NCBI GenBank assembly: GCA_019358855.1
Contig: JAHHII010000004.1
Location: 186,001 to 250,000 of the forward strand
Source: Timaviella obliquedivisa GSE-PSE-MK23-08B
Lineage (GTDB): Bacteria; Cyanobacteriota; Cyanobacteriia; Elainellales; Elainellaceae
Direction of reading: 5' to 3'
Length of the DNA stretch: 64,000 bases
In this document: piece by piece, positions 26,094 through 36,243 of the stretch
Layout: every line of letters starts with the position of its first letter
Numbering within the stretch: the stretch's first letter is position 1
Made by a program: the position numbers and the translations under genes
Notes under the pieces: model-generated
Database searches by the model: none
The model's input: only the letters and a program-made list of their open reading frames with translations
What the model was told of the DNA's origin: nothing

Positions 26094-27311
26094 ATGACTG
26101 CTACCTCCAACTCTGCCACCCCCAATTCTGCCAAGCATAAGAAAGCTAAAGCACTTCAGCCTAATAGCCGCCGTCCTGCCAAAGAACTTTGCAGCGAATG
26201 CGGATTGTGCGATACCTACTACGTTCATTATGTCAAAGAAGCCTGTGCGTTCATTAATCAGCAAATTGCGCCGTTAGAGGAGCAGACCCACGGACGCAGC
26301 CGCAACTTAGAGGATCAGAACGATTGGTATTTTGGGGTAAACCAGGAAATGATGGCAGCCCGAAAGCTGGAGCCGATCGCCGGGGCACAGTGGACAGGCA
26401 TTGTCAGCACGATCGCCATTGAAATGCTCAATCGGGGCTGGGTCGAAGGAGTCGTTTGCGTTCAAAATACCCAGGAAGATCGCTTCCAGCCAATGCCCAT
26501 CATCGCCCGCACAGCCGAAGAAATTTTGGCAGCACGAGTTAATAAACCCACCCTATCTCCCAATTTGTCGGTGCTAGAGCAAATTGAGAAATCTGGCATG
26601 AAGCGGCTGCTGGTCATTGGCGTGGGCTGTCAGATTCAAGCATTACGGGCAGTAGAAAAAGAGTTAGGGCTAGAAAAGCTCTATGTGTTGGGTACGCCCT
26701 GCGTCGATAACGTGACTCGCGCCGGATTGCAGAAGTTTTTAGACACAACTAGCCGATCGCCTGATACCGTGGTTTCCTACGAGTTTATGCAAGATTTTCG
26801 GGTGCATTTTAAGCACGAAGATGGCTCAACTGAAACCGTTCCTTTCTTTGGCTTAAAAACGAATCAGCTTAAGGATGTCTTTGCGCCCTCCTGCATGAGT
26901 TGTTTCGACTACGTGAATTCTCTTGCCGATTTGGTGGTGGGATACATGGGCGCACCCTTTGGCTGGCAGTGGATTGTAGTTCGCAATCAGCAAGGGCGAG
27001 AGATGTTGGACTTGGTGCAAGATTTAATTGAAACCCAGGCTGTGATGTCGGTGGGCGATCGCCATAATGCCGTTCAACAAAGCATTCCTGCCTATGATAA
27101 AGGGGTAACCCTGCCAATGTGGGCAGCCAAAATCATGGGCGTTGTCATTGAAAAGATTGGACCCAAAGGTTTGGAATACGCCCGTTTCTCTATCGACTCG
27201 CACTTTACCCGCAATTACCTTTACGTCAAGCGGAACCATCCTGAAAAGCTAGAAGCCCATGTGCCTGAGTACGCGAAACGGATTGTAGCGCAATATAAAC
27301 TGCCCGAGTAG
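26094..27311 (+). CDS. bciB: F420H2-dehydrogenase beta-type reductase, probable ferredoxin-dependent divinyl chlorophyllide 8-vinyl reductase
   Basis: 405 residues from the ATG at 26094; the open frame extends further to 26016 but that part is Ser/Asn-rich and atypical. Family features are an N-terminal 4Fe-4S site (ELCSECGLCDTYYV), VIGVGCQIQALRAVEKELGL, LGTPCVDNVTR and APSCMSCFDYVNSLADLVVG, so at least two Fe-S clusters are expected, with FAD. The close cyanobacterial relative is slr1923, required to reduce the 8-vinyl group in chlorophyll synthesis. The relative 7-hydroxymethyl-chlorophyll reductase family is an alternative. Confidence 0.85.
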   Translation: MTATSNSATPNSAKHKKAKALQPNSRRPAKELCSECGLCDTYYVHYVKEACAFINQQIAPLEEQTHGRSRNLEDQNDWYFGVNQEMMAARKLEPIAGAQWTGIVSTIAIEMLNRGWVEGVVCVQNTQEDRFQPMPIIARTAEEILAARVNKPTLSPNLSVLEQIEKSGMKRLLVIGVGCQIQALRAVEKELGLEKLYVLGTPCVDNVTRAGLQKFLDTTSRSPDTVVSYEFMQDFRVHFKHEDGSTETVPFFGLKTNQLKDVFAPSCMSCFDYVNSLADLVVGYMGAPFGWQWIVVRNQQGREMLDLVQDLIETQAVMSVGDRHNAVQQSIPAYDKGVTLPMWAAKIMGVVIEKIGPKGLEYARFSIDSHFTRNYLYVKRNHPEKLEAHVPEYAKRIVAQYKLPE

Positions 27312-27457
27312 CAAAAGCGAATCGTCTGATATTGTGTACCTGTAGCGTTTGCTTGCTAGCGATATCGGCAACATCCTGGCAATATCTGCAAAGTTCATCG
27401 TTACCTGTGTATTGCTCGTCAGCTTCGATTCACTTTTATTACCACAGCAGTAAAAAT

Positions 27458-28402
27458 ATGCTTAAACAATCTGTTCTTAAATCTCTAATGCCCGCTTGCG
27501 CAGTGACTGCACTTCTGAGCATTGGTGCCTTGTCTATAGCCTCTGCTCAGACTCAAACCCGCCCACAAATTCAACCTCCTCGCCCACAACCCGGTACCAC
27601 CTGTAGTTTTGATGCCAATTCAGGAAAACAAAATCCGCTGGGCATGAGAGCCTTTGTGACAATCCGTGAGGCTGAAGGCAACACAACGTTTATTTATGAA
27701 CAACTTCCCTCTCCAGTAAGTGGAAGCCAAACGGCTGTGACGATCGCCCAACGTCGAGAACTGACTTTTTACAACACCAATGTTGCTGCTGCCCGTCAGT
27801 TAATGTTGAACACGCCTACTTATTACACAACCTTACTGGGGAATGATGATCCTGAAGGTTTTGCACCTGTAAATGCAGTTTTAACCTGCCAAACCAGGGC
27901 GATACCGTCGCCCTCTCCCACTCCAATACCCTCTCCTACCCTGACGCCCTCTCCTACCCCAACCTCCTCCCCTAACGCAACAAGACCACCTGCCACGCTT
28001 ATTTCCAATCTGCCAGATGGTAACTATCGATATTGGACAGGTCGTCCTAGCGGTGCGATCGTCAGCGATGAGGAATTGTTGCAGAATGGCGGCATTCTGT
28101 TTGTGTTTCGTAAGCAAGGCAACCAAGTTACCGGGAATTATGGGCAAATTGACAACGTAGGAATTTGTCTGAATGGTCAAGTTAGAGAAAATACCTTAAC
28201 TGGAATTGCAGTTGAGCAGGGAGATGCATCGGTCATTAGCGCAGGCGATCGCTTTGCGGTTTGGGATGCTGCGGGTTTCTTGCGAGTACGGCGAGGCGTG
28301 AAAACGGGCGATCGCATTCAATATAACAGCGCGATCGTTAACTTAAATAATTTCACCCGCATTAACGCTGGAACCAGAGAACCCGTGACTCGCTGTCCTT
28401 AG
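27458..28402 (+). CDS. Secreted Pro-rich protein of unknown function
   Basis: 314 residues from the ATG at 27458. A signal peptide is clear (MLKQSVLKSLMPACAVTALL, then ..ASAQTQ). A first domain (about 30-150) includes TFIYEQLPSPVSGSQTAVTI. A Ser/Pro linker (SPSPTPIPSPTLTPSPTPTS) joins it to a second domain (about 180-310) starting LPDGNYRYWTGRPSGAIVSD. The periplasm or outside is the expected location. I do not recognise either domain. The linker DNA is a pyrimidine-rich, slippage-prone repeat. A terminator-like stem follows the stop. Confidence 0.7.
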   Translation: MLKQSVLKSLMPACAVTALLSIGALSIASAQTQTRPQIQPPRPQPGTTCSFDANSGKQNPLGMRAFVTIREAEGNTTFIYEQLPSPVSGSQTAVTIAQRRELTFYNTNVAAARQLMLNTPTYYTTLLGNDDPEGFAPVNAVLTCQTRAIPSPSPTPIPSPTLTPSPTPTSSPNATRPPATLISNLPDGNYRYWTGRPSGAIVSDEELLQNGGILFVFRKQGNQVTGNYGQIDNVGICLNGQVRENTLTGIAVEQGDASVISAGDRFAVWDAAGFLRVRRGVKTGDRIQYNSAIVNLNNFTRINAGTREPVTRCP

Positions 28403-28428
28403 TTTTTAATTCTCGTAGAAATTCTTGT

Positions 28429-28458
28429 GGGGTGGGTATCGTTCAAAATGCCCACTCC
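28429..28458. terminator. Shared hairpin terminator between convergent genes
   Basis: GGGGTGGGTAT and ATGCCCACTCC form an 11-bp stem with two G-U pairs and an 8-base loop, between the stops at 28402 and 28474. No long U-tract is present on either side. Confidence 0.5.
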
Positions 28459-28473
28459 AACCCTTTGGTGAGT

Positions 28474-29607
28474 TTAGCCTTGAATAGTAAGGGTATAAAC
28501 TAAGTTGTCAGAAAAACCTCGTCGATCAACGCTCAAGAAATACGTCCCCGCATCTAGAGTACGGCTAATAGTTTGAGCTACGCTACCGCTAGAAAAGATG
28601 CGAGAGGTAACTCGCTCCCCGCTATCTATAAGATTATTAGTATTATTATCTTTGAATAAAGTAACGTCTACAGAATTCTCAGAGATGCTACCAACGTTGA
28701 TATTAGCGGTTACAACTGTGTTCACAGTAAATCGATAAACGTCTACGTTATCGAGTTCACCAATATAGTCTTTCGCAACTAATGTATTTGGCAGGCTACC
28801 TAAGGCAAAAGCAGTTGGTGCCTCGCTGCCTGGATCAGGCGAGATGTTGCCAGGATTTTGGGTGGTTGAGAGGATCAAATCATAACCTACTGAGTTATTG
28901 AAACTATTAGATTTGACCTGAAGAATGTAATTACCCGCAGGCAAAGCTGTCGCCGAGACAGGCGAACTTGCTCCATTGGAACCACTCCCAGACAAAAAGG
29001 ATTCCGAACTGTCTGCTACACCATTACCGTTAGAGTCAAGGTAAAGTTGCATAGCAGCATTGCCAATGACATTGCTCACTGTCGCATTAAAGCTGCCAAT
29101 TTGAGACAAAGTGAATCGATATGAATCGGTAGGATTGGCGCTACCTCCAACAGCCTGCCTTGGAAGGATCTGTGTACCTGTAAGAATTCCGACATCAACA
29201 GTGGATGGGACAGGTGCTGGGGGAACACCTGAACCTGAAGGCATACCTGGGACTGAAGGAATTGTAGTGGGAACCGAAGCTTCGCTAACAAGGCTGTAGC
29301 GGACTGGTTTATTACTAGCAGACCGTACTCGGATGTAGTAAATGCCAGTTTGAAGCGTTGTGTTGATAGGCTTAGTGCGACCATTCGAGCGATCGCCCTT
29401 GCCAATTGTGGCTCCACTGCTATTGAGTAGTGAAAAGTTAATATCAGAGAACCGTGGCGATTTCAACTTGAGCGATAAGGTCTGTTGTCCGGATATATTA
29501 AATTGATAGAAGTCAAGTTTATCCGTTCTTCCAACTGCGTTTCGTACTCGATTTTTTCCACTTAAAAGCCCAAAATCACGAGCCTTAGCTAAAGAGTTAT
29601 CTGCCAC
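28474..29607 (-). CDS. Protein with three PPC-like domains
   Basis: 377 residues from a GTG start with AGGAG nine bases upstream. Three PPC-type beta-sandwiches fill it: residues ~10-110 (TDKLDFYQFNISGQQTLSLK), ~145-250 (NPTDSYRFTLSQIGSFNATV) and ~275-375 (DNVDVYRFTVNTVVTANINV). A Pro-rich linker lies between the first and second. Each ends with a 'G.Y.L.V' strand (TGIYYIRVRSASNKPVRYSL). No signal peptide is visible; cyanobacterial multi-PPC proteins may use other export routes. A protein-binding or surface role is inferred. Confidence 0.75.
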   Translation of the reverse strand: MADNSLAKARDFGLLSGKNRVRNAVGRTDKLDFYQFNISGQQTLSLKLKSPRFSDINFSLLNSSGATIGKGDRSNGRTKPINTTLQTGIYYIRVRSASNKPVRYSLVSEASVPTTIPSVPGMPSGSGVPPAPVPSTVDVGILTGTQILPRQAVGGSANPTDSYRFTLSQIGSFNATVSNVIGNAAMQLYLDSNGNGVADSSESFLSGSGSNGASSPVSATALPAGNYILQVKSNSFNNSVGYDLILSTTQNPGNISPDPGSEAPTAFALGSLPNTLVAKDYIGELDNVDVYRFTVNTVVTANINVGSISENSVDVTLFKDNNTNNLIDSGERVTSRIFSSGSVAQTISRTLDAGTYFLSVDRRGFSDNLVYTLTIQG

Positions 29608-29696
29608 TGATATAAGCTCCTTACGTTTACATAAACTGGTTAGAGTTTATCGTCGCATGAGAGAAAGGTCTGAGAGATTACTCAGAAGTTTTTAGC

Positions 29697-32600
29697 CTAT
29701 TTGCCTGCTGGATGCTGCTTCAACACTTGCTTCAAATACTGCCCCGTATACGATCGCTCATTCTTCGCCACTTCTTCCGGTGTGCCGATCGCCACAATTT
29801 CGCCGCCGCGATCGCCCCCTTCAGGGCCCAGATCAATCACCCAATCGCTACAGCGAATCACGTCCAAATTATGCTCAATCACTAAGATTGAGTTGCCCAT
29901 ATCTGCCAGCCTTTGCAATACATCCAGCAGCTTGTGAACATCGTAAAATGAAAGCCCAGTTGTCGGTTCGTCAATCAAATACAGCGTTTTGCCTGTTGCC
30001 CGCCGCGAAAGTTCCGTTGCCAGCTTTAAGCGCTGTGCCTCTCCACCAGAAAGAGTGGGCGCAGTTTGCCCAAGTCGGACATAGCCCAAACCCACATCTA
30101 CCATGGTTTGCAGGCGGGCAGCGGCTTTAGGGATGTTTTGGAAAAAGTCTTGCGCCTCTTCTGCAGTCATGCTAAGAACATCGGCGATCGACTTGCCCTT
30201 GTACTTCACTTGTAGCGTATCTCGGTTGTACCGTGCGCCTCTACACACTTCGCATTGAACATACACATCAGGTAAGAAGTTCATCTCAATGACGTTCACA
30301 CCCTGTCCGCTGCAAGCTTCACAGCGTCCGCCCTTAACGTTGAACGAAAACTGTCCTGGCTTATAACCTCTAGCTTTCGCCTCAATGGTTTCACAAAAGA
30401 GATCACGAATAACATCAAAGACACCTGTATAGGTCGCAGGATTCGATCGGGGTGTGCGTCCAATGGGTGACTGATCAATCACAATTACTTTATCAAGCGC
30501 GTTCAGTCCACCAATCTCCTCCATGTCTTTGGGATGGGGAATTTTGTGTCCAAAATGGTGCTGGAGTGCTGGATAAAGTAATTCACTCACCAGAGTTGAT
30601 TTGCCTGAGCCAGATACGCCTGTGACGCACACCAGTTTGCCTAGGGGAATATCAACATCAATGTGTTGCAAGTTATTGCGGTAGGCATCCCGAATGCGCA
30701 AACTGCGACCGTTACCTTCCCGGCGTTCAGCGGGAGTACCAATCACTTGCCGCCCAGAAAGGTAAGCCCCAGTCAGCGATTCTTCACAGTTCAACAAATC
30801 TTCGAGTGAACCCGAAGAAACGATCCGCCCACCATGAACCCCTGCACCAGGGCCAATATCAACGATGTAGTCTGCTGCCCGCATGGTGTCTTCGTCATGC
30901 TCCACGACGATTAGTGTATTACCCAAGTCTCGCAATTTCGTTAGGGTGTTGAGTAGCCGTGCATTATCGCGCTGATGCAGTCCAATGCTGGGTTCATCCA
31001 AAACGTACAAAACTCCGGTTAAGCCTGCCCCAATTTGGGTGGCTAGGCGAATCCGCTGTGCCTCGCCGCCAGAGAGCGTCATGGCAGTACGATCGAGTGT
31101 TAGATAATCTAGCCCGACATCCAGCAAAAACTGGAGACGCGCTTTGATTTCTTTGAGTACCAGTTCACCGATTTGTGCCTGACGAGCGGTGAGGTTGGCA
31201 TCGTTGACCCGCTCTAAACATTCCCGGATTGAGGCACCTGTAAAGTCTTTGATGCCGTACTGCCCAATCCGAACCGAGAGCGCTTCAGGCTTGAGGCGAT
31301 CGCCCTGACACACTTCGCAAGGTTGATCGACCAAATACTGCTCTAGCTTCTGCTTGTATAAATCTGAGGTAGTGTCTTTATACTGCCGATCTAACATCGG
31401 CAAAACGCCTTCATACTTACGCGAATAGCCCTTCGTGTCGCGGTAGCGGGAGTCGGATTCGATGTAGATTTTCTCATCTGAGCCGTGCAAAATAATCTGA
31501 TGCTGATCGGGTGTGAGTTGATTCCAGGGGGTTTGGATCTCGAACCCGAAAGCTTGCCCGACGCTGTAAAGAAGTGAGAAGTAATAGGTGTTGTCTTTTT
31601 CTGACCAGGGGGCGATCGCGGCGTACACAGGCAAACTAGGATCGGGCACCACCAATTCTGCTGAAAAAGTTCTCAGCGTGCCTAAGCCGTGGCAGTTAGG
31701 GCAAGCGCCATAGGGCGAGTTGAAAGAAAACAATCGCGGCGATAGCTCCTCCATGACTGCCCCGTGTTCTGGACAAGCAAAGTTTTCTGAGAAAACCAAA
31801 TCGACAGATTTTAGATCAGTGTCTTTTTCTCTACCGTATTTGCCTGCTGGTTCTGCCGCCATAGCTGGCAATACCGCCAATTGCAGGTCAGGATTTTTGA
31901 GTTCCACCACATTGTTCTCAGCGTCGGGCATGACTTCGACAATCACAATCCCTTCCGATCGCTTCAAACAGGTGCCTAGCGAATCGACAATGCGGTCTTG
32001 AATACCTTCTTTTTTGACTAAGCGATCGACCACAATTTCAACATTGTGAAACTGATTTTTCTCTAATTCGATCGAATCGCTCAGTTCCCGCACCTCGCCA
32101 TCAATCCGCACCCGCACAAAGCCCTCCGAGGCAAGACTCGAAATGAGCTTTTTGTGCGTTCCCTTCTTGCCCCGCACCACAGGTGCAAGAATTTGAAACC
32201 GAGTCCGATCGGGCAGTAGCATGATGCGATCGTACATTTGATCAATCGTCTGCGGCACGATGGAACGATCGCATTGAGGACAGTGGGGTTCGCCTGCTCG
32301 CCCATATAACAATCGCATATAGTCATAAATTTCTGTCACCGTGCCGACAGTCGATCGCGGGTTGTGAGAGGTTGATTTTTGATCAATCGAGATCGCTGGA
32401 CTTAACCCCTCAATGGCATCGACATCCGGTTTATCAACCTGTCCCAAAAACTGACGGGCGTAGGCACTTAAAGATTCAACATAGCGCCGCTGTCCCTCTG
32501 CAAAAATTGTGTCGAAGGCAAGGGAAGACTTGCCTGAGCCAGAAACTCCAGTCAGGACAACGAGGCGATCGCGAGGAATTTCCAGATCAATATTCTTGAG

Positions 32601-32738
32601 GTTGTGCTGCCGTGCTCCCCGAATGCGAATTGTATTTTGGGGGTTGGCTGGCGAGTATTTGCCATTGCCATTCTGAAGTTCAGCACTAGGAGGATGATCA
32701 GCACTGGAAATATCAGCGGTGCGGGTGCGCTTGGGCAT
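29697..32738 (-). CDS. uvrA: Excinuclease ABC subunit A
   Basis: 1013 residues, slightly longer than E. coli UvrA because of an N-terminal extension rich in Asn/Gly (residues 1-35). Two ABC ATPase halves are clear: Walker [19 protein letters not shown] and [17 protein letters not shown], and signatures [17 protein letters not shown] and [17 protein letters not shown]. Zn-finger Cys pairs occur in [29 protein letters not shown] and [10 protein letters not shown]. UvrA detects bulky DNA damage and loads UvrB. The gene stands alone. Confidence 0.98.
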   Translation of the reverse strand: MPKRTRTADISSADHPPSAELQNGNGKYSPANPQNTIRIRGARQHNLKNIDLEIPRDRLVVLTGVSGSGKSSLAFDTIFAEGQRRYVESLSAYARQFLGQVDKPDVDAIEGLSPAISIDQKSTSHNPRSTVGTVTEIYDYMRLLYGRAGEPHCPQCDRSIVPQTIDQMYDRIMLLPDRTRFQILAPVVRGKKGTHKKLISSLASEGFVRVRIDGEVRELSDSIELEKNQFHNVEIVVDRLVKKEGIQDRIVDSLGTCLKRSEGIVIVEVMPDAENNVVELKNPDLQLAVLPAMAAEPAGKYGREKDTDLKSVDLVFSENFACPEHGAVMEELSPRLFSFNSPYGACPNCHGLGTLRTFSAELVVPDPSLPVYAAIAPWSEKDNTYYFSLLYSVGQAFGFEIQTPWNQLTPDQHQIILHGSDEKIYIESDSRYRDTKGYSRKYEGVLPMLDRQYKDTTSDLYKQKLEQYLVDQPCEVCQGDRLKPEALSVRIGQYGIKDFTGASIRECLERVNDANLTARQAQIGELVLKEIKARLQFLLDVGLDYLTLDRTAMTLSGGEAQRIRLATQIGAGLTGVLYVLDEPSIGLHQRDNARLLNTLTKLRDLGNTLIVVEHDEDTMRAADYIVDIGPGAGVHGGRIVSSGSLEDLLNCEESLTGAYLSGRQVIGTPAERREGNGRSLRIRDAYRNNLQHIDVDIPLGKLVCVTGVSGSGKSTLVSELLYPALQHHFGHKIPHPKDMEEIGGLNALDKVIVIDQSPIGRTPRSNPATYTGVFDVIRDLFCETIEAKARGYKPGQFSFNVKGGRCEACSGQGVNVIEMNFLPDVYVQCEVCRGARYNRDTLQVKYKGKSIADVLSMTAEEAQDFFQNIPKAAARLQTMVDVGLGYVRLGQTAPTLSGGEAQRLKLATELSRRATGKTLYLIDEPTTGLSFYDVHKLLDVLQRLADMGNSILVIEHNLDVIRCSDWVIDLGPEGGDRGGEIVAIGTPEEVAKNERSYTGQYLKQVLKQHPAGK

Positions 32739-32883
32739 AGGGGGCGGCTAGAGGAGGACAGGGACTAAAGAAAACTAGGGGCAAGGCAGGAAATAGTTCT
32801 TAACAATTCTATCGTTAACTCTCCAGGGAGTTGATCCGATCCCATAAAGTTTCTAACCTCTAAGGTTAAAGTCAGTTTGCTAA

Positions 32884-33034
32884 GAGAGTTGCATGAAAAT
32901 ACAACCCCAGTGAGATGCATTGACTTTTCAGCCCCCTAAATCCCCCATTCTGGGGGACTTCCGAACCACCTTTCAAAGTCCCCCAGAATGGGGAATTTAG
33001 GGGGCGATTCAGGGTGTTATTTAATTGCAACTCC
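32884..33034. mobile_element. 151-bp MITE with CTAA duplication
   Basis: CTAA at 32880-32883 and at 33035-33038 flank a 151-bp element. Its ends are GAGAGTTGCA on the left and the inverse GGAGTTGCA on the right. The centre is a large palindrome (CCCCCTAAATCCCCCATTCT and its inverse) like that in the MITEs at 34257 and 48407, but the ends differ. The rest of the 32739-33218 gap is the divergent promoter area of uvrA and glpX; no clear boxes apart from TTGACT at 33061-33066. Confidence 0.7.
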
Positions 33035-33218
33035 CTAACGTGAATCGATCCTAGCGTGATTTGACTAATTAGTTTCTCTGTACTAATCAAAAAAGTACCT
33101 GCTCTTCGTCTCTGCATAACGTGCTGATCCCGACTTCTGATAGACTTTCTTACTAGGGCATAGTCCAGGTCAGAGTCCACAGAACAGCGTTAAATCAATA
33201 GTTATAGAGGGTATCCCG

Positions 33219-34256
33219 GTGGAAAGTACATTAGGTTTAGAAATTATTGAAGTCGTTGAGCAAGCGGCGATCGCGTCGGCTCGGTGGATGGGAAAAGGCG
33301 ATAAGAACATGGCTGACCATGTGGCAGTAGAAGCCATGCGGGAACGGATGAATAAAATTCATATGCGCGGTCGGATCGTGATTGGTGAAGGCGAACGAGA
33401 CGATGCGCCCATGCTCTACATCGGTGAAGAAGTGGGAGTTTGTACCCAGCCCGATGCCAAGGACTTTTGTAACCCTGAAGAACTGGTAGAAATTGACATC
33501 GCTGTTGACCCTTGCGAAGGCACAAACCTCTGCGCCTATGGTCAACCTGGCTCTATGGCGGTTCTGGCGATCGCTGAGAAAGGTGGCTTATTTGCCGCCC
33601 CCGACTTTTATATGAAGAAACTGGCTGCGCCCCAAGCTGCTAAAGGTCATGTTGACATTAATAAGTCAGCCACCGAAAACCTCAAAATTCTAGCTGAGTG
33701 CCTTGATCGGGCGATCGAAGAACTCGTGATTGTGGTGATGAAGCGCGATCGTCACACTGACTTAATTCAAGAAATTCGGGATGCAGGCGCTAGAGTTCGC
33801 CTAATTTCAGATGGTGATGTCTCAGCAGCTATTTCCTGTGGTTTCTCTGGAACCAACATTCACGCCCTGATGGGAATCGGTGCTGCTCCTGAAGGCGTTA
33901 TTTCAGCGGCGGCAATGGTCTGCTTGGACGCACATTTCCAAGGTCAATTGATTTACGATCCTGCCATTGTTAAGACGGGTCTGATTGGCGAGAGTCGCGA
34001 AAGCAACGTCGATCGCCTCAAGTCTATGAACATCACTGACCCTGACAAAGTTTATGAGGCAAATGAGCTAGCTTCAGGCAAAACCCTCTTGTTTGCGGGT
34101 TGTGGCATTACCTCTGGCACATTAATGGAAGGTGTACGCTTCTTTAACGGCGGCGCTCGTACTGAAAGCTTAGTTATCTCCAATCAGTCCAAAACTGCTC
34201 GGTTTGTAGATTCTGTCCACATGTGGAACAAGCCCAAGCACATCGAATTGAAGTAA
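33219..34256 (+). CDS. glpX: Class II fructose-1,6-/sedoheptulose-1,7-bisphosphatase
   Basis: 345 residues from a GTG start with AGAGGG eight bases upstream. It belongs to the GlpX/FBP-SBPase class, which in cyanobacteria hydrolyses both Calvin-cycle bisphosphates. Metal-site segments are [19 protein letters not shown] and [19 protein letters not shown]. Also visible: [18 protein letters not shown] and [20 protein letters not shown]. The stop codon TAA is also the target duplication of a MITE that starts at the next base, so the element did not change the protein. Confidence 0.95.
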   Translation: MESTLGLEIIEVVEQAAIASARWMGKGDKNMADHVAVEAMRERMNKIHMRGRIVIGEGERDDAPMLYIGEEVGVCTQPDAKDFCNPEELVEIDIAVDPCEGTNLCAYGQPGSMAVLAIAEKGGLFAAPDFYMKKLAAPQAAKGHVDINKSATENLKILAECLDRAIEELVIVVMKRDRHTDLIQEIRDAGARVRLISDGDVSAAISCGFSGTNIHALMGIGAAPEGVISAAAMVCLDAHFQGQLIYDPAIVKTGLIGESRESNVDRLKSMNITDPDKVYEANELASGKTLLFAGCGITSGTLMEGVRFFNGGARTESLVISNQSKTARFVDSVHMWNKPKHIELK

Positions 34257-34409
34257 GAGGTTGTCTGAGAAGTCTAGGTTGCTATCCAATCCACCCCCTA
34301 AATCCCCCATTTTGGGGGACTTTGAAGAAGGACTGGCTCGGAAGTCCTGCCCCAAAATGGGGGGTTGGGGGGCGAGTGTCAGAATCTTTGATACTTCTCA
34401 GACATCCTC
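34257..34409 (+). mobile_element. 153-bp MITE (copy 1) with TAA duplication at the glpX stop codon
   Basis: The ends GAGGTTGTCTGAGAAGT and the inverse of GAGGATGTCTGAGAAGT form 17-bp terminal inverted repeats with one mismatch. TAA stands at both borders (34254-34256 and 34410-34412); the left one is the glpX stop. The core has CCCCCTAAATCCCCCATTTT with a long inverted partner. Nearly the same sequence lies inverted at 48407-48561. TNA-type 3-bp duplications are known for part of the IS5 family; no transposase is encoded. Confidence 0.9.
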
Positions 34410-34466
34410 TAAGGAACTGAGTTATTTTCAAATCTAATGTTGACGAGTGAAAGTATGAGCCGATAT

Positions 34467-34560
34467 CAAAGCCCCTCTCCTGAAGGAAAGGGGTTTAGGG
34501 AGAGGTTTCTCTCGCTGCACTTAACCCTTTAGCCTCTTCCTTAAGAGAGCAGAGGAAGCG
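34467..34560 (+). repeat. Dispersed palindromic repeat, copy B
   Basis: CAAAGCCCCTCTCCTGAAGG starts a G/C-rich palindromic repeat that continues with GGGAGAGGTTTCTCTCGCTG and a second arm (TAGCCTCTTCCTTAAGAG). It matches the copies at 5443-5500 (inverted) and 59261-59362. It lies between MITE copy 1 and the hemA leader. Confidence 0.7.
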
Positions 34561-34584
34561 GAGTTCACGCTGCGATTCACTAAT

Positions 34585-34613
34585 GACGAGCCGTTCTAGT
34601 AGAGTGGCTCGTC
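34585..34613 (+). terminator. Strong hairpin after glpX
   Basis: GACGAGCC (34585-34592) pairs exactly with GGCTCGTC (34606-34613) over a 13-base loop, followed by TGTCTTTC. It is the best candidate terminator for glpX, now ~330 bases from its stop because the MITE and a repeat lie in between. Confidence 0.55.
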
Positions 34614-34624
34614 TGTCTTTCACT

Positions 34625-34678
34625 GTCTCTTGCATTCACAAAAGTCTCTTGTATTCGCAGTCTCTTGCATTCACAAAA
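34625..34678 (+). repeat. Three imperfect tandem units upstream of hemA
   Basis: GTCTCTTGCATTCACAAAA, a shortened GTCTCTTGTATTCGCA, and the first unit again, head to tail. They lie about 215 bases before the hemA start. The stretch 34679-34891 is AT-rich and should hold the hemA promoter; TATAAG at 34806-34811 is a possible -10, without a good -35. Confidence 0.7.
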
Positions 34679-34891
34679 ATTTACGTTGTCTGTCCTCTCT
34701 AACGCAAACATTGCTGCTCTAAGGATTACAGAGAATTGGTAAACTTTCTGTTAATTGGTGTTTGAGTGATGTTCGCACTCACGTATTTGTTTAAAACACG
34801 CAAACTATAAGAAACGCTCGTTTTTTAGCCTGTTAGATTTGCCCTAATTAGCGATGCTAACAGACAGTCAGATAAAATTTTGGGAGGAAGG

Positions 34892-36175
34892 ATGAACATA
34901 ATTGTCGTGGGACTGAGCCATAAAACAGCCCCTGTAGAAGTGCGCGAAAAACTGAGCATTCCCACCCCGCAAATGGAAGCGGCGATCGCTCACCTTTGCA
35001 GCTACCCCCACATTGAAGAAGCAACTATCCTTAGCACTTGCAACCGCTTCGAAGTTTATCTAGTCGTCCGCGAAACTGAGCAAGGAGTCCGGGAAGTCTG
35101 CCAGTTTTTAGCAGAATACAGCAAGCTTGCTCTGCTCCAACTTCGTCCCTACCTATTTACTCTGCTCCACCAAGATGCTGTCAGCCATCTGATGCGTGTC
35201 TCTGCCGGACTCGACAGCCTAGTCCTGGGTGAGGGGCAAATTCTAGCCCAAGTCAAGCACACTCACAAAGTAGGGCAACAGTGCGAAGGCATTGGGCGCG
35301 TCCTTAACCAACTTTTTAAGCAAGCTCTAACCGCCGGCAAACGAGTCCGCACCGAAACCAGCATTGGTACAGGTGCTGTTTCCATTAGCTCGGCAGCCGT
35401 CGAACTGGCACAAATGAAGGTGAAAAACCTTGCTGCTAGTCAAATTGCCGTTATTGGCGCAGGCAAGATGTCGCGCCTTGTGGTGCAACATCTATTATCT
35501 AAAGGCGCGACGCAAATCACGATCGTCAACCGCTCTATGCAAGGCGCTGAAGAACTGGCGCAGCAGTTTAAGGATGCAGATTTGAAGCTTTGCATCCTAG
35601 CAGATCTCATCCCCGTCGTTGCTGCATCAGATCTGGTATTTACTGCCGCCACAACTAGCGAACCCCTGCTCGATCGCACTAGCTTAGAAGCTGTCCTAGA
35701 ACCTCATCAAACCCTTATGCTGTTCGATATCGCCGTGCCGCGCAACGTTGCCGCCGATGCCAACGAACTGCCCCATGTTTGGGTGTTTAACGTGGATGAC
35801 CTGAAGGCAGTAGTGGCGCAAAATCAGGAAAGTCGCCGCCAAATGGCGTTGGAAGCAGAAGGAATTTTGGAAGAAGAAGTAGAAGCATTTGATATTTGGT
35901 GGCGATCGCTCGACACGATTTCCACCATTAGCAGCCTTCGCAACAAAATCGAAACTATCCGTAGTCAGGAAATGGAAAAAGCACTCTCGCGCCTAGGCTC
36001 CGAGTTTGGCGAAAAGCATCAAGAAGTTATTGAAGCCTTAACACGCGGCATTGTTAACAAAATTCTCCACGACCCAATGGTACAACTTCGCGCTCAACAA
36101 GACATTGAGGCACGCCGGAAAGCCATGCAGACGTTGCAGGTATTGTTCAATCTCGAGACTCAACAAATAATTTAG
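34892..36175 (+). CDS. hemA: Glutamyl-tRNA reductase
   Basis: 427 residues from the ATG at 34892 ([20 protein letters not shown]), preceded by an excellent GGGAGGAAGG. HemA reduces glutamyl-tRNA to glutamate-1-semialdehyde, the first committed step to chlorophyll, haem and bilins. The catalytic Cys is in [14 protein letters not shown] (~50). NADPH binding is seen in [20 protein letters not shown]. The C-terminal dimerisation domain is complete. The ~480-base leader with repeats may host regulation. No hemL or hemB is nearby. Confidence 0.97.
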   Translation: MNIIVVGLSHKTAPVEVREKLSIPTPQMEAAIAHLCSYPHIEEATILSTCNRFEVYLVVRETEQGVREVCQFLAEYSKLALLQLRPYLFTLLHQDAVSHLMRVSAGLDSLVLGEGQILAQVKHTHKVGQQCEGIGRVLNQLFKQALTAGKRVRTETSIGTGAVSISSAAVELAQMKVKNLAASQIAVIGAGKMSRLVVQHLLSKGATQITIVNRSMQGAEELAQQFKDADLKLCILADLIPVVAASDLVFTAATTSEPLLDRTSLEAVLEPHQTLMLFDIAVPRNVAADANELPHVWVFNVDDLKAVVAQNQESRRQMALEAEGILEEEVEAFDIWWRSLDTISTISSLRNKIETIRSQEMEKALSRLGSEFGEKHQEVIEALTRGIVNKILHDPMVQLRAQQDIEARRKAMQTLQVLFNLETQQII

Positions 36176-36243
36176 AAACCCCAGACATCTGGCTGGCTAG
36201 CGAAGTCAGATGTCTTGACAGTCGGATTCTATACGACAGTATC

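Noticed and set aside
27901-27990. Possible CRISPR or microsatellite array (CCCTCTCC.AC. units)
   Set aside because: It is the coding sequence of a Ser/Pro linker; units are too short and without spacers.
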